Shown here: positions 8,415-18,550 of the stretch, one piece after another
Numbering within the stretch: position 1 is the stretch's first letter
How the letters are laid out: each line of letters opens with the position of its first letter
NCBI GenBank assembly: GCA_003282975.1
Contig: QBYD01000003.1
Location: forward strand, 1-64,000
Direction of reading: 5' to 3'
Length of the DNA: 64,000 nt
Source of the DNA: Pelagibacteraceae bacterium AG-325-C10
GTDB lineage: Bacteria > Pseudomonadota > Alphaproteobacteria > Pelagibacterales > Pelagibacteraceae
The notes under the pieces: generated by a model
Told to the model about the DNA's origin: nothing
Seen by the model: only the letters and a program-made list of their open reading frames with translations
Databases searched by the model: none
Translations under genes and position numbers: made by a program

Positions 8415-9296
8415 TTAACTTTGACTATTTAACCAAATTCCTGCGGCAGCTTTAGTGATATCTCGAATTCTTCCTATATATCCGGCTCTTTGAGCAACAC
8501 TTATGGCACCTCTGGCATCTAAAATATTGAATACATGACTTGCCTTCAAGCACTGATCATATGCAGGTAATGAAATATTTTTTTCAACAAGAGATTTTGC
8601 TTCCATCTCATACATATCAAAAATTTTAAATAAATTATCAATATTTGCATGCTCGAAATTGTATGCTGAAAATTCTTTTTCTGCTTGATGAAAAACATCT
8701 TGATACTTTACTCCCTCATCATTCCATAATAAATCGTAAACATTTTTGCGTTGTTGGGTAAACATGCAAATTCTTTCCAATCCATAAGTAATTTCAACCG
8801 AAACAGGTTTGCATTCGAAGCCTGCCATCTGTTGAAAATAAGTGAATTGTGTTATTTCCATTCCATCACACCAAACTTCCCATCCTAAACCTGCCGCACC
8901 TAAAGTTGGACTTTCCCAATCATCTTCAACAAATCTAACATCATGTTCGTTATGATCGATACCAATAACTGACAAACTATTAAGGTATAATTTTTTTATA
9001 TTTTCTGGTGAAGGTTTAATTAAAACTTGAAATTGATAATAATGTTGTAATCTATTCGGATTATCTCCATATCTTCCATCTGTTGGTCTTCTCGAAGGTT
9101 GAACATAAGCTGCTTTCCATGGTTTTGGCCCAAGAGATCTGAGAGTTGTTGCTGGATGAAATGTACCTGCGCCCACTTCCATGTCATAAGGTTGCAAAAC
9201 AATACATCCTTTTTTACTCCAAAATTTTTGAAGATTTAAAATTGTTTCTTGAAATGTTTGTTTTTTTTGTTTTGGTTTTTTTATTTTAGAAACCAT
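8415..9296 (-). CDS. glyQ: Glycine-tRNA ligase alpha subunit
   Basis: Catalytic class II aminoacyl-tRNA synthetase subunit that activates glycine. 293 aa, the normal size. Family motifs seen: [49 protein letters not shown], and [13 protein letters not shown]. Its N-terminal Lys-rich extension ([10 protein letters not shown]) is slightly long. The start overlaps the preceding S49 protease gene by 11 bp, and it is immediately followed by glyS. Confidence 0.97.
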   Translation of the reverse strand: MVSKIKKPKQKKQTFQETILNLQKFWSKKGCIVLQPYDMEVGAGTFHPATTLRSLGPKPWKAAYVQPSRRPTDGRYGDNPNRLQHYYQFQVLIKPSPENIKKLYLNSLSVIGIDHNEHDVRFVEDDWESPTLGAAGLGWEVWCDGMEITQFTYFQQMAGFECKPVSVEITYGLERICMFTQQRKNVYDLLWNDEGVKYQDVFHQAEKEFSAYNFEHANIDNLFKIFDMYEMEAKSLVEKNISLPAYDQCLKASHVFNILDARGAISVAQRAGYIGRIRDITKAAAGIWLNSQS

Positions 9297-10092
9297 ATCT
9301 TTGCCAAATTGACCTTTCGTCCAGAATATTTGCTAATTGATCTACTTGATTATTTGATGAAGAAAGTTTTTGACTTAACCAACCTTTTGTTTTTTCAAAT
9401 TTTTTAATTACTACATCGTCTCCAAATTTTTCTTTTAAAATTTCATGTGAGTTACCAATTCCATCTATCAATCCTAAATCTTTTGCCTTACTTCCTGACC
9501 AAAATTCTCCTGAAAAAAGTTCAACTCCAGATTTATCTAGTTTTGATCCTCTACTTTTTTCTACAACATCAATAAAATCTTTGTGTAAATTTAATTGGAT
9601 TTTTTTTAATCTATCAATATCTTCATTTTTTTCTTCAAGAAATGGGTCCAATGTACTTTTATTTTTTCCTGCGGTATGAACTCTTCTCTCAACACCTATT
9701 TTTTTAATTAATTCAGTAAAGCCAAATGAAGAATAAATTACTCCTATTGATCCAATTATTGAACTTGAATTTGCATAAATTTCATCGCCAGCACAAGAAA
9801 TTAAATAACCTCCAGAAGCAGCTACATCTTCTGCAAACACTATAACCTTTTTTTTATTTTTTTTTGCTTCTTGTCTTATAAAACTATAAATTAAATGTGA
9901 TTGTACTGGTGAGCCACCAGGTGAATTGATCGTAATAGCTACAGTATGAGCTTTTTTAAGAGAAAAAGCCTTTTTAATGAGTTCTTCTTGACCAGCAAAG
10001 TCAATCCCTTGTTTGAATTTTCCAGCGTTCCCAATAACTCCATTCAATTTTATGTGGGCAACTATCTTTTTCTTTTTAAAAAAAGAGAACAT
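9286..10092 (-). CDS. S49-family signal-peptide peptidase-like protease (SppA/SohB)
   Basis: Short-form S49 serine protease, 268 aa, expected to cleave membrane-embedded leftover signal peptides. Motifs: INSPGGSP (residues 55-62), [19 protein letters not shown] with catalytic Ser93, IGSIGV, and [11 protein letters not shown], whose Lys145 sits at the right distance to be the dyad lysine. There is no obvious N-terminal transmembrane anchor: the start [18 protein letters not shown] is only weakly hydrophobic, so it may be cytosolic-face or loosely membrane-bound. Upstream, AAGGAA provides a possible Shine-Dalgarno sequence and TATAAG a possible -10 at 10101-10106. First gene of the glyQ-glyS-ppdK transcript. 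Confidence 0.9.
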   Translation of the reverse strand: MFSFFKKKKIVAHIKLNGVIGNAGKFKQGIDFAGQEELIKKAFSLKKAHTVAITINSPGGSPVQSHLIYSFIRQEAKKNKKKVIVFAEDVAASGGYLISCAGDEIYANSSSIIGSIGVIYSSFGFTELIKKIGVERRVHTAGKNKSTLDPFLEEKNEDIDRLKKIQLNLHKDFIDVVEKSRGSKLDKSGVELFSGEFWSGSKAKDLGLIDGIGNSHEILKEKFGDDVVIKKFEKTKGWLSQKLSSSNNQVDQLANILDERSIWQRYGF

Positions 10093-10205
10093 TTTTATTC
10101 CTTATAGAATTATTAATTGATTATAAGGTTACTTATAATTGAAGAAAAAGGTGCGTCAATTGATAAGTAAGATATAAAACCTAATTATATTAACTTAATA
10201 AAATT

Positions 10206-11219
10206 ATGGGAACAGTAATACAGCTTAAAAATCAAATAAATAACTCTTATTTTCAGCTCAAAGAATCTGTTGAAGATAAACTTGTATTAACTGAGGAAAA
10301 AATAAAATTAAAACTAAATAGTGATGTGGAGTTAGTCAAAAAAATGACTGAGTATCATATCAAAACTGGTGGGAAAAGATTAAGAGCTTTATTAACACTT
10401 GGCTCAGCAAAATTATGTGGATATTCAAAGGGATCTAGAGACGTTAATTTAGCAGCCTGTGTTGAATTGATACATAGCGCAACCTTGATGCACGATGATG
10501 TGATTGATGAGGGGATTATTAGAAGAGGTAAAGAAACTTTGAATGAAATTTGGGGTAATCATTCCTCAGTTTTAATTGGTGATTATTTGTTAAGTAGATG
10601 TTTTGAAATGATGGTAGAAGATGGAAATTTAGAAGTCTTAAAATTACTATCTTCTACATCATCTAAAATTGCTCAAGGAGAAGTTTTACAGCTTCAACAT
10701 AAAGGGGAAGTTGATATGCTTGAAGAAACATATTTAAAAATAATATCAGCAAAAACAGCTGAGTTATTTGCAGCATCAACAAAAGTTGGTGCAATATTAT
10801 CAGATGTAGAAAACAAAGAAAAAGATGCTTTAGAATTTTATGGAAGAAATCTTGGACTTACTTTTCAAATTGCTGATGATACACTTGATTATAATTCAGA
10901 ACTTAAAATGTTTGGAAAAACAGTTGGTCAAGATTTTTTTGAGGGAAAAATTACTTTACCAATAATTTTACTTTTTCAAAAATTAGATTCAATCGAAAAA
11001 GAAAATTTGAAGGAAATTTTTAGTAAAGAAATAAGAGATAAAGATGATTTTGAAAAAACAATTTCTTTAATCAAAAAATATAAAATTATTGAAGAATGTT
11101 ACCAAAAAGCTCAGCACTATATTAATCTTGCGTCAAACGCTTTAACAGTTTTTGAGGAATCAAAAGATAAAAATATTTTTAAAAATCTAACATCTTTTAG
11201 TTTAACTAGAAATTTTTAA
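10206..11219 (+). CDS. ispB: Long-chain all-trans polyprenyl diphosphate synthase (octaprenyl-type)
   Basis: Trans-prenyltransferase that elongates farnesyl diphosphate for the ubiquinone side chain. 337 aa. The first aspartate-rich motif is HDDVID (D97, D98) and the second is ADDTLD (D224, D225); GGKRLR and the GDYLLS segment are also typical. Small residues sit before the first motif, as expected for long-chain products, but chain length cannot be read with certainty. It is transcribed away from the S49 gene across a 113-bp intergenic region and converges on pdxH with a 4-bp overlap. Confidence 0.92.
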   Translation: MGTVIQLKNQINNSYFQLKESVEDKLVLTEEKIKLKLNSDVELVKKMTEYHIKTGGKRLRALLTLGSAKLCGYSKGSRDVNLAACVELIHSATLMHDDVIDEGIIRRGKETLNEIWGNHSSVLIGDYLLSRCFEMMVEDGNLEVLKLLSSTSSKIAQGEVLQLQHKGEVDMLEETYLKIISAKTAELFAASTKVGAILSDVENKEKDALEFYGRNLGLTFQIADDTLDYNSELKMFGKTVGQDFFEGKITLPIILLFQKLDSIEKENLKEIFSKEIRDKDDFEKTISLIKKYKIIEECYQKAQHYINLASNALTVFEESKDKNIFKNLTSFSLTRNF

Positions 11220-11842
11220 GGACTCAAAAGTGATTGTGTCCAAATTCCATTGCTATCTTTAGAATACTTAAGTCTTTCATGTATTCTGCTATCACCATCA
11301 AGCCAAAATTCAATTGTTAAAGGTGATAAACTCCAACCAGACCAGTTTGAAGGTCTTGGAACATTATTTTGATCATCAAATTTTTTTTTGTAGTCCTCTA
11401 TTGAATTTATTAATTCATCTCTACTACTCAAAACTTTGCTTTGTTTAGATGCCCAAGCTCCTATTCTGCTTTCATAGCCCCTTGTATTATAATATTGATC
11501 AGCAACTTTATCAGATACTAATGATACCGATCCGCTAATTCTTACCTGTCTTAAAAGACTTTTCCAATGAAAACACATGGATGCATTGGGATTTTCTTTT
11601 AACTCAATACCTTTTTGACTGTTTAAATTTGTATAAAAAACAAATTCATTTTCATTAAAGTCTTTAAGCAAAACCATTCTTACAGAAGGCAAATTTTTCT
11701 TATTAGATGTTGCTAATGCAACTGCATTTGGATCATTAGGCTCAGTTTTTTTAGCCTCATCCATCCAAACTTTGAATAACTGCATTGGATCTTTCAGATC
11801 TAAAAAACAACTATTAAGCCCAAGTGAGTTTTTTTGATTCAT
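11216..11842 (-). CDS. pdxH: Pyridoxamine/pyridoxine 5'-phosphate oxidase
   Basis: FMN-dependent oxidase making pyridoxal 5'-phosphate, the last step of vitamin B6 synthesis or salvage. 208 aa. Seen: PNAVALATSNKKNLPSVRMVLLK (FMN-binding N-terminal strand region), FYTNLNSQKGIEL, ASMCFHWKSLLRQVRISG, ESRIGAWASKQS and the C-terminal EFWLDGDSRIHERLKY signature (usually EFWQGRxxRLHDR). Overlaps the 3' end of the prenyl synthase gene by 4 bp (convergent) and is divergent from aroC. Confidence 0.95.
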   Translation of the reverse strand: MNQKNSLGLNSCFLDLKDPMQLFKVWMDEAKKTEPNDPNAVALATSNKKNLPSVRMVLLKDFNENEFVFYTNLNSQKGIELKENPNASMCFHWKSLLRQVRISGSVSLVSDKVADQYYNTRGYESRIGAWASKQSKVLSSRDELINSIEDYKKKFDDQNNVPRPSNWSGWSLSPLTIEFWLDGDSRIHERLKYSKDSNGIWTQSLLSP

Positions 11843-11862
11843 AATTTAAACAAAATAATCTA

Positions 11863-11868
11863 TATAAT
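11863..11868 (+). promoter_or_regulatory. Candidate -10 element for aroC with a near-zero leader
   Basis: A perfect TATAAT ends 7 bp before the aroC ATG at 11876. Transcription starting about 7 bp downstream would begin at or next to the start codon, giving a leaderless message. No good -35 at 16-18 bp is visible, and such hexamers arise easily in AT-rich DNA. Confidence 0.3.
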
Positions 11869-11875
11869 ATAAATA

Positions 11876-12958
11876 ATGTCATTTAATACATTTGGAAAGC
11901 TATTTCGTTTTACTACTTGGGGAGAGTCTCATGGTCCAGCAATAGGTTGTATTGTAGATGGGTGCCCACCAAATATCTACTTAAAAGAGCAAGATATTCA
12001 AAAAGAATTAAACAAAAGAAAACCAGGACAATCTAAATTTACCACTCAAAGAAAAGAAGACGATAAAGTTCAGATACTATCTGGTGTCTTCGAGGGAAAA
12101 ACTACTGGAACACCCATATCTATGATTATTTATAACAAAGATATGAGATCAAAAGATTATGGAAATATTAAAGATAAATTTAGACCAGGACACGCAGATC
12201 TTACTTATTTCAAAAAATATGGAATAAGAGACTATAGAGGAGGAGGACGATCCTCTGCTAGAGAAACTGCTTCGCGAGTTGCAGCTGGTGCAATTGCCAA
12301 AATAGTTTTACAAAAAAAATTGGGAAAAAAATTTCAAGTAATTGGCGCTGTCACTCAATTAGGAATATTAGGTTGTGATACTAATGAGTGGAATGATAAA
12401 ATAATTACTAAAAATCCTTTTTTCTGCCCTGATAAATCAATGATAAAAATTTGGGAAAAATATTTGCTAGGTGTTAGAAAATCTGGATCTTCATGTGGGG
12501 CAATAATAGAAATAAGAGCAAGAGGTATACCTGCTGGACTTGGTGCGCCAATTTACTCAAAATTAGATTCTGACATAGCTTCAAGTTTAATGAGTATAAA
12601 TGCTGTTAAAGGAGTAAACATTGGCTCTGGAATGAACTCGGCACAATTAAGTGGTGAACAAAATTCAGATGAAATTTCTCAAAAAGGTAAAAGATTAAAA
12701 TTCAATAGTAATAATGCTGGTGGAATTTTAGGAGGTATATCCAGTGGCCAAGAGATTATTGCATCTTTTGCGGTAAAACCCACATCTTCAATTTTAACAA
12801 CTAGAAAAACAATTAATAAATTTGGAAAAAATACCACTATTTCAGTTACAGGAAGACATGACCCTTGTGTTGGAATTAGAGCGGTTCCAGTTGGAGAAGC
12901 AATGATGAATTGTGTTTTATTAGATCACTATCTGATGCACAAAGCACAATGTAACTAG
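11876..12958 (+). CDS. aroC: Chorismate synthase
   Basis: Catalyses the anti-1,4-elimination of phosphate from EPSP to chorismate, the last common step of aromatic amino acid synthesis, using reduced FMN. 360 aa. Motifs: [20 protein letters not shown] at the N-terminus, [29 protein letters not shown] in the middle, and the C-terminal [19 protein letters not shown]. Convergent with dxs, with only two bases between the stop codons. Confidence 0.97.
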   Translation: MSFNTFGKLFRFTTWGESHGPAIGCIVDGCPPNIYLKEQDIQKELNKRKPGQSKFTTQRKEDDKVQILSGVFEGKTTGTPISMIIYNKDMRSKDYGNIKDKFRPGHADLTYFKKYGIRDYRGGGRSSARETASRVAAGAIAKIVLQKKLGKKFQVIGAVTQLGILGCDTNEWNDKIITKNPFFCPDKSMIKIWEKYLLGVRKSGSSCGAIIEIRARGIPAGLGAPIYSKLDSDIASSLMSINAVKGVNIGSGMNSAQLSGEQNSDEISQKGKRLKFNSNNAGGILGGISSGQEIIASFAVKPTSSILTTRKTINKFGKNTTISVTGRHDPCVGIRAVPVGEAMMNCVLLDHYLMHKAQCN

Positions 12959-12960
12959 TG

Positions 12961-14877
12961 CTAATTTTTTACAACCTTTATAGAATCTTTTGTAAATAAG
13001 ATATCCAATATTTTTTTTGAGATTTGTGATGAGCTCAAGCCTGCTAATTCATACATTTTTTTTGGAGTATCTTGGTCAATAAAAGTATCTGGTAATGTCA
13101 TTGATCGAAACTTTAATCCTTTGTCAAAAACACCTGTTTCAGCTAAAAGATTCTTAACATGAGAACCAAAACCACCTATCGATCCCTCTTCAATAGTAAT
13201 CATAACTTCATGTTCTCGAGCACACTTTAAAATAAGTTCTCTATCCAATGGCTTTGCAAATCTGGCATCAATAATTGTTGTTGATACACCTTTGCTATTT
13301 AATTCCTCAGCTGCCAATTTACATTCTTGCAGTCTTGTTCCCAAACTTAAAATGCAAGCTTGCTTACCTTCTTGAATAATTCTTCCTTTACCTACCTCAA
13401 TTTTTTCATCAATTGAAGGTAATTCAAGTCCAACACCATTTCCTCTTGGATATCTAATAGCACAAGGTTTGTCATTTATATCTACTGATGTATTAATCAT
13501 TTTTACTAATTCAGCTTCATCACTTGCAGCCATTACGATAAAGTTTGGTAGTGTTGATAAATAAGTGATATCAAATGAGCCTGCATGCGTAGATCCATCT
13601 GCACCGACCAATCCTGCTCTATCTATTGCAAATCTTACTGGCAGACTTTGAATTGCCACATCATGAACGACTTGATCATAAGCTCTTTGTAAAAAAGTAG
13701 AGTAAATTGCCGCATAAGGCTTATACCCTTCAGTAGCTAAACCTGCTGAAAAAGTTACAGCATGCTGTTCTGCAATTCCAACATCAAACATTCTTTTTGG
13801 AAATTCTTTTCCAAAAATATCCATTCCTGTGCCACCAGGCATCGCAGCTGTTATTCCAACAATTTTACTGTCTTTTTGAGCATGTTTCACTAACGTATTA
13901 GCAAATACTTTTGTGTAAACTGGTAGATTGCTAATACTTTTAATCTGTTCTCCCGTTTCAACATTAAATTTTGAAACACCATGATAGTTGTCTGTGGCTT
14001 TTTCCGCATAAGAATAACCTTTACCCTTTTGTGTTTTGACATGTATCATTATTGGGCCTTCGTGTTTTGAGTCTCTTGCATTTTTTAAAATTGGAATTAA
14101 ATCATTTAGATCATGACCATCTATAGGACCAGCGTAATAAAAACCTAATGAGCTAAATAAGGTACCACCAGTAACTGCTGATCTTAAAAAATCTTCAGCT
14201 TTACCAGCTTTTGCACTAAATCTCTTTGAGAATGCAGATGTAATAAGTTTCAAGGTTTCTCGAAGACTAAAATAAATTTTTCCTGTAAATAATTTTGCTA
14301 AATAGGTCCTCATGGCACCCACTGGTTTAGCAATAGACATATCGTTATCATTTAATATGACAATCATTTTAGTTTTAGATGCTCCTGCATTATTCATAGC
14401 CTCATACGCCATACCTGCACTTATTGCACCATCCCCAATTACAGCTATTACATTTGAGGTTTTGTTTGCTAATTTATTTGCTTCTGCAATTCCTAATGCA
14501 GAAGATATAGAAGTTGAGCTATGGGCTGCACCAAATGGGTCATACTCACTTTCTGATCTTTTTGTAAAACCTGATAATCCATCACCTTGTCTTAATGTTC
14601 TAATTTTTTTTTTTCTACCTGTTATAATTTTATGCGGATAAGATTGATGGCCAACATCCCATATTAATTTATCATTTGGAGTATCAAAAACATAATGAAG
14701 AGCAACTGTCAGCTCAACAACACCTAAACCAGCGCCAAGGTGTCCTCCAGTTTCAGAAACTGCACTGATCATTTCTTTTCTAACTTCATCAGAAACTTTT
14801 TGTAAATCTTTTTCTGAAATTTTTCTTAAATCAGATGGAAAATTAATATTATCTAAAAATTTATAATTTTGTGTCAT
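12961..14877 (-). CDS. dxs: 1-deoxy-D-xylulose-5-phosphate synthase
   Basis: TPP-dependent enzyme condensing pyruvate with glyceraldehyde 3-phosphate, the entry to the MEP isoprenoid pathway and a precursor route for thiamine and B6. 638 aa. Seen: [22 protein letters not shown], the TPP-binding [16 protein letters not shown], and transketolase-like second-half motifs [15 protein letters not shown] and [21 protein letters not shown]. Its start overlaps the ispA stop by 4 bp, so xseB-ispA-dxs forms one operon, the classic proteobacterial arrangement. Confidence 0.97.
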   Translation of the reverse strand: MTQNYKFLDNINFPSDLRKISEKDLQKVSDEVRKEMISAVSETGGHLGAGLGVVELTVALHYVFDTPNDKLIWDVGHQSYPHKIITGRKKKIRTLRQGDGLSGFTKRSESEYDPFGAAHSSTSISSALGIAEANKLANKTSNVIAVIGDGAISAGMAYEAMNNAGASKTKMIVILNDNDMSIAKPVGAMRTYLAKLFTGKIYFSLRETLKLITSAFSKRFSAKAGKAEDFLRSAVTGGTLFSSLGFYYAGPIDGHDLNDLIPILKNARDSKHEGPIMIHVKTQKGKGYSYAEKATDNYHGVSKFNVETGEQIKSISNLPVYTKVFANTLVKHAQKDSKIVGITAAMPGGTGMDIFGKEFPKRMFDVGIAEQHAVTFSAGLATEGYKPYAAIYSTFLQRAYDQVVHDVAIQSLPVRFAIDRAGLVGADGSTHAGSFDITYLSTLPNFIVMAASDEAELVKMINTSVDINDKPCAIRYPRGNGVGLELPSIDEKIEVGKGRIIQEGKQACILSLGTRLQECKLAAEELNSKGVSTTIIDARFAKPLDRELILKCAREHEVMITIEEGSIGGFGSHVKNLLAETGVFDKGLKFRSMTLPDTFIDQDTPKKMYELAGLSSSQISKKILDILFTKDSIKVVKN

Positions 14878-15746
14878 CTATCTCTTTTTAAAATATATTC
14901 TAATGTATCCTTTATATTTTTTGATTTTGAACCATATTTTTTTAAAGTTTTATTAGTATCAATTATTATTCTATCACAATATTTAACTGCTTTAGTATAT
15001 CCCATTAAACTTATAAGTGTCGCTTTTCCTTTTTTTTGATCTTTTCCGGTTTGTTTTCCAGCACTTTTGGAATTGCCATGAAAATCTATCAAATCATCAG
15101 CTATTTGAAACAAAAGACCAATTTTAGAGCCTAAATTTTCAAAGAATTTGATTTCTTGATTATCTTTTTTTTTGATTATCGCAGGAGCAACACAGCAGAA
15201 ACTAAATAATTTTCCAGTTTTTTTAATCTCCATATCAATAATTTTTTTTTTAGATACTTTTCTTTTTTCATAACTAAGATCCAAGTACTGACCTCCAGCT
15301 ACCCCCAAATGACCAGAGCACTCTGATAATTTTTTTATTAATTCAATTTTAATTTTATCACCAATCTTTAACTTGGAGCTTGTTAAAATTTCACATGCCA
15401 TTGTTTGAAGAGAATTTCCAGCTAATATTGCAGTAGACTCTCCAAATTTAATATGAGTTGATGGCTTTCCTCTTCTAATTTTATCGTCATCCATACATGG
15501 TAAATCATCATGAATAAGAGTATATGCATGAATACACTCAACTGCTGCTCCAATTGCTATTAATGTATTATAATCAATAGACATCATTGAACCAATATCG
15601 ATTAAAATTTTGGATCTAATCTTTTTTCCCCCAGGAAATAAACCATACTTCATAGCTAAAATTAATTTAGAATTGTTCTGTTTATTAAGAAAATCTCTTA
15701 AAAAAATATTTGTATCTTTTGCAATCTTATTAAGCTGAGTCTTCAT
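14874..15746 (-). CDS. ispA: Farnesyl diphosphate synthase (short-chain prenyl synthase)
   Basis: Makes geranyl/farnesyl diphosphate from IPP and DMAPP. 290 aa. The first aspartate-rich motif is [15 protein letters not shown], with the two-residue insertion typical of bacterial FPP synthases, and the second is ADDLID followed by [14 protein letters not shown]. Sandwiched with 4-bp overlaps between xseB and dxs. Confidence 0.95.
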   Translation of the reverse strand: MKTQLNKIAKDTNIFLRDFLNKQNNSKLILAMKYGLFPGGKKIRSKILIDIGSMMSIDYNTLIAIGAAVECIHAYTLIHDDLPCMDDDKIRRGKPSTHIKFGESTAILAGNSLQTMACEILTSSKLKIGDKIKIELIKKLSECSGHLGVAGGQYLDLSYEKRKVSKKKIIDMEIKKTGKLFSFCCVAPAIIKKKDNQEIKFFENLGSKIGLLFQIADDLIDFHGNSKSAGKQTGKDQKKGKATLISLMGYTKAVKYCDRIIIDTNKTLKKYGSKSKNIKDTLEYILKRDR

Positions 15747-15979
15747 TTCTTTTTAATAATTTTTTTAACTTTTTTATTTGTTTCATCACTTATTGATTTG
15801 AAATTTTTATTAAATTCTTTTTCAATAATCTTATTTAATTTTAACAATTGTTGATAACTTTCAATTGAATTGTTTAGATCTTTTTCATTTTCTAAAGACT
15901 CTATTATTTGATTTGCTTGATCTGTTAGTTCCTCAAGTGAACTTGAGATATTATCATGTGGTAAATTTTTATCTTTCAT
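15743..15979 (-). CDS. xseB: Exodeoxyribonuclease VII small subunit
   Basis: Small helical subunit of ExoVII, the single-strand DNA exonuclease. 78 aa, with the core SSLEELTDQANQIIESLENE and a Lys-rich tail. Usual position directly upstream of ispA and overlapping it by 4 bp. Its start codon is only 17 bp from the divergent start of the threonylcarbamoyl-AMP synthase gene. Confidence 0.88.
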   Translation of the reverse strand: MKDKNLPHDNISSSLEELTDQANQIIESLENEKDLNNSIESYQQLLKLNKIIEKEFNKNFKSISDETNKKVKKIIKKK

Positions 15980-15996
15980 ATAATAATTATTAATAC
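15979..15996. promoter_or_regulatory. Shared divergent promoter region, xseB / tsaC-like
   Basis: Only 17 bp separate the two divergent start codons (ATG at 15979 on minus, 15997 on plus). On the plus strand TATAAT spans 15979-15984, which would put a start about 6 bp before the plus-strand ATG. On the minus strand TATTAA at 15995-15990 would give a few-base leader for xseB. Any -35 elements must lie inside the opposite coding regions. Inferred from motif and spacing only. Confidence 0.35.
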
Positions 15997-16929
15997 ATGA
16001 AAACTATTCAATCAAATATCAAAAAAGCAAAGAAATATTTAGATAATGACGATTGTATAGCTGTGCCAACCGAGACAGTATACGGATTAGCAGGAAATGC
16101 ATATTCAAACAAAGCTGTAAAAAAAATATTTAAGCTTAAAAAAAGACCATCTAATAACCCCTTAATTATTCATTATTACAATATGAATGAACTTAAAAAA
16201 GATTGTAATATTAATGATAATTTTAAAAAGCTTTATAAGAGATTTTCCCCTGGGCCAATAACCTATGTACTTAGTGTCAAAAAAAATAGTAAAATTTCTA
16301 AATTTGCAACTAACAAACAAAAAAGTCTTGCTGTTCGATTTCCAAAACATTCTTTATTTAGAAAATTGCTTAAAAATTTAGATTATCCACTGGCTGCACC
16401 AAGTGCAAATATATCAACAAAATTAAGTTCGGTACAAGCTTCTGATGTTAAGGAAGAATTTGGATCAAATATTAAATATGTATTAAATGGAGGTAAATGT
16501 AATATAGGTGTTGAATCAACTATCATTAATCTAACTAATAAACCAACGCTATTAAGGTTTGGAGGTCTTGAAATCTCTAAAATTGAAAAAATATTAAAGA
16601 AAAAGATTTCAATAAATATCAATTCAAAAAAAAAAATTGCACCAGGTCAATTCCCATTACACTACTCTCCTGGGGTACCATTGAGAGTAAATGTAAAAAA
16701 ATCTAAGTCAAATGAGGCTTTTGTTTTGATTAAAAAAAGAAATATTAATTCTAAAAATTATTATTATTTAAGTAAAAAGAAAAATCTTAAAGAGGCTGCT
16801 AAAAATTTATATTCGATATTAAGAAAAATTAAAAAAGATGGTTATAAGATGATTGCAGTAGAAAAAATTCCAAATATTGGTATCGGCAAAACAATAAACG
16901 ATAGATTAAATAGAGCTTCTAAATACTAG
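15997..16929 (+). CDS. L-threonylcarbamoyladenylate synthase (Sua5-type)
   Basis: Forms threonylcarbamoyl-AMP from threonine, bicarbonate and ATP for t6A37 modification of ANN-decoding tRNAs. 310 aa: a YrdC domain (residues about 5-195) plus a C-terminal Sua5 domain (about 205-310), so it is the longer two-domain type. Motifs: PTETVYGLAGNAYS, KKRPSNNPLIIHY, RFPKHSLF, PLAAPSANISTKLSSVQAS and the Sua5 linker APGQFPLHYSPGVPL. The next gene starts immediately after its stop codon. Confidence 0.93.
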   Translation: MKTIQSNIKKAKKYLDNDDCIAVPTETVYGLAGNAYSNKAVKKIFKLKKRPSNNPLIIHYYNMNELKKDCNINDNFKKLYKRFSPGPITYVLSVKKNSKISKFATNKQKSLAVRFPKHSLFRKLLKNLDYPLAAPSANISTKLSSVQASDVKEEFGSNIKYVLNGGKCNIGVESTIINLTNKPTLLRFGGLEISKIEKILKKKISININSKKKIAPGQFPLHYSPGVPLRVNVKKSKSNEAFVLIKKRNINSKNYYYLSKKKNLKEAAKNLYSILRKIKKDGYKMIAVEKIPNIGIGKTINDRLNRASKY

Positions 16930-17667
16930 ATGAAAAATTCAATTGAAGTGATTAATCTGTCTAAATCATACAAATCAAAACAAGCTGTTAGTAGTATAAA
17001 TTTTAAAATTAACGAAAATGAAATTGTTGGCTTACTAGGTCCAAATGGTAGCGGTAAAACTACTACAATTGGAATGATACTAGGTTTATTAAAACCAACT
17101 AGTGGAAAAGTATTAATTAATGGAGTAGATATTGAAAAAAATAAAATTTCACTTCTCCATAAAATGAATTTTATTTCTCCATATATTGAGTTACCAAAAA
17201 AACTTAAAGTTAAGCAAAATTTAATTGTTTATGGAAAATTATATAATATTAAAAATTTAAATGAACAAATTGACTATCTGTCGGACAAACTAAGATTAAA
17301 TCAGCTACTAGATAAAGTTACAGGAGAACTTTCTTCTGGTCAAAAAAATAGAGTTAGCTTAGCAAAAGCATTAATTAACGATCCTACGATACTTTTACTT
17401 GATGAGCCTACGGCATCTTTAGATCCTGAAACTGGTGATTTTATAAGAACATTTTTGGAAAATTACAAAAAAGAAAAAAAAATAGCAGTATTGTTAGCTT
17501 CACATAATATGGATGAAGTTAAAAGACTGTGCAGTTCAGTACTGATGATGAAAGATGGTAATATTATTGATAGAGGTACTCCAAATGATTTAATTAAAAA
17601 ACATGGAAGAAAAAACTTAGAAGAAGTGTTTTTAGAGCTTGTGAGAAATAGAAATGAACTTAACTAG
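16930..17667 (+). CDS. ABC transporter ATP-binding protein (ABC-2 exporter type)
   Basis: 245-aa nucleotide-binding subunit that powers the permease encoded next. Walker A GPNGSGKTT (residues 37-45), ABC signature LSSGQ (about 134), Walker B TILLLDEPTASLDP and switch HNMDEVKRL are intact. Family resembles the CcmA/NodI/DrrA group, whose cargo varies (drugs, polysaccharides, lipids), so the substrate is unknown. Its end overlaps the permease start by 14 bp, so the two are coupled. Confidence 0.92.
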   Translation: MKNSIEVINLSKSYKSKQAVSSINFKINENEIVGLLGPNGSGKTTTIGMILGLLKPTSGKVLINGVDIEKNKISLLHKMNFISPYIELPKKLKVKQNLIVYGKLYNIKNLNEQIDYLSDKLRLNQLLDKVTGELSSGQKNRVSLAKALINDPTILLLDEPTASLDPETGDFIRTFLENYKKEKKIAVLLASHNMDEVKRLCSSVLMMKDGNIIDRGTPNDLIKKHGRKNLEEVFLELVRNRNELN

Positions 17668-18445
17668 AATATATGGTCTTTTTTTAAGACACTTTTATTT
17701 AATCTCAAGATCGTTTCCTAGAATATTAGATTTAATTTACTGGCCATCTATTCAGATTACTTTATGGGGTTTTATTTCAAATTTTTTTGCAGAACATAGT
17801 ACCTACTATAACGGTGCAGTTGGTGTGATACTTTCATGTGCAATTCTTTATGACTTTTTATTTAGGACTAGCATAGGTTTTAATATGTTATTTTTAGAGG
17901 AAATATGGAGTAGAAATTTTACAAATCTTTTTATTGCTCCGATGAAGATTAGTGAAATTATTACATCGTTAGTCATCACGGCATTAATAAGAGCTTTAAT
18001 AGGTTTGGTGCCTGCAATATTACTAACTTCTCCTATTTTTGGAATTTCTTTATTGGATTTAGGTTTGCCATTAGCTTTTCTTTTTTTAAGTTTATATATT
18101 TTTGGAATTACACTTGGATTATTTGTATCAGCAGGTTTGTTAAGATTTGGGCCATCATTTGAAAATATCGCGTGGTCTACTATGTTTTTATTAGCTCCCT
18201 TTGGATGTATTTATTATCCTGTTGAAACACTTCCAGAAATTTTTCAATCAATAGCCTATGCACTTCCACTAGTTTATATATTTGAAGAAACTAGAAATAT
18301 ACTTGTCAATCAAATAGTAAATTATGAAAATATTGTACAAGCACTTTGTTTAAATGCTTTATATCTAATCATGGCAATATCATTGTTTTATTATTCTTTT
18401 GATAAAGCAAGAGATAAAGGCACACTAATTAATATTGGAGAATAA
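17654..18445 (+). CDS. ABC-2 type transporter permease
   Basis: 263-aa integral membrane protein with about six hydrophobic segments (for example LIYWPSIQITLWGFISNFF, NGAVGVILSCAILYDFLF, GLPLAFLFLSLYIFGITLGLFV and LCLNALYLIMAISLFYYSF). It pairs with the preceding ATPase by a 14-bp overlap. The NodJ/ABC-2 style suggests an exporter; cargo cannot be told from sequence or neighbours. Confidence 0.88.
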   Translation: MNLTRIYGLFLRHFYLISRSFPRILDLIYWPSIQITLWGFISNFFAEHSTYYNGAVGVILSCAILYDFLFRTSIGFNMLFLEEIWSRNFTNLFIAPMKISEIITSLVITALIRALIGLVPAILLTSPIFGISLLDLGLPLAFLFLSLYIFGITLGLFVSAGLLRFGPSFENIAWSTMFLLAPFGCIYYPVETLPEIFQSIAYALPLVYIFEETRNILVNQIVNYENIVQALCLNALYLIMAISLFYYSFDKARDKGTLINIGE

Positions 18446-18450
18446 ATAAT

Positions 18451-18527
18451 TGGCGCGCCTGCTAGGAGTCGAACCCAGAACCTCCTGATCCGAAGTCAGG
18501 CGCTCTATCCAGTTGAGCTACAAGCGC
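18451..18527 (-). tRNA. tRNA-Arg (anticodon TCG)
   Basis: 77-nt cloverleaf. Acceptor GCGCTTG pairs with CAGGCGC (one G-U), anticodon arm CCTGA-CTTCGGA-TCAGG with anticodon TCG, T-arm with GTTCGAC, and the CCA end is encoded. It lies between the ABC permease and rluD on the opposite strand. Codons CGN are rarer than AGA in core genes here. Confidence 0.96.
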
Positions 18528-18550
18528 ATATAGTATTAATATTACATTTT

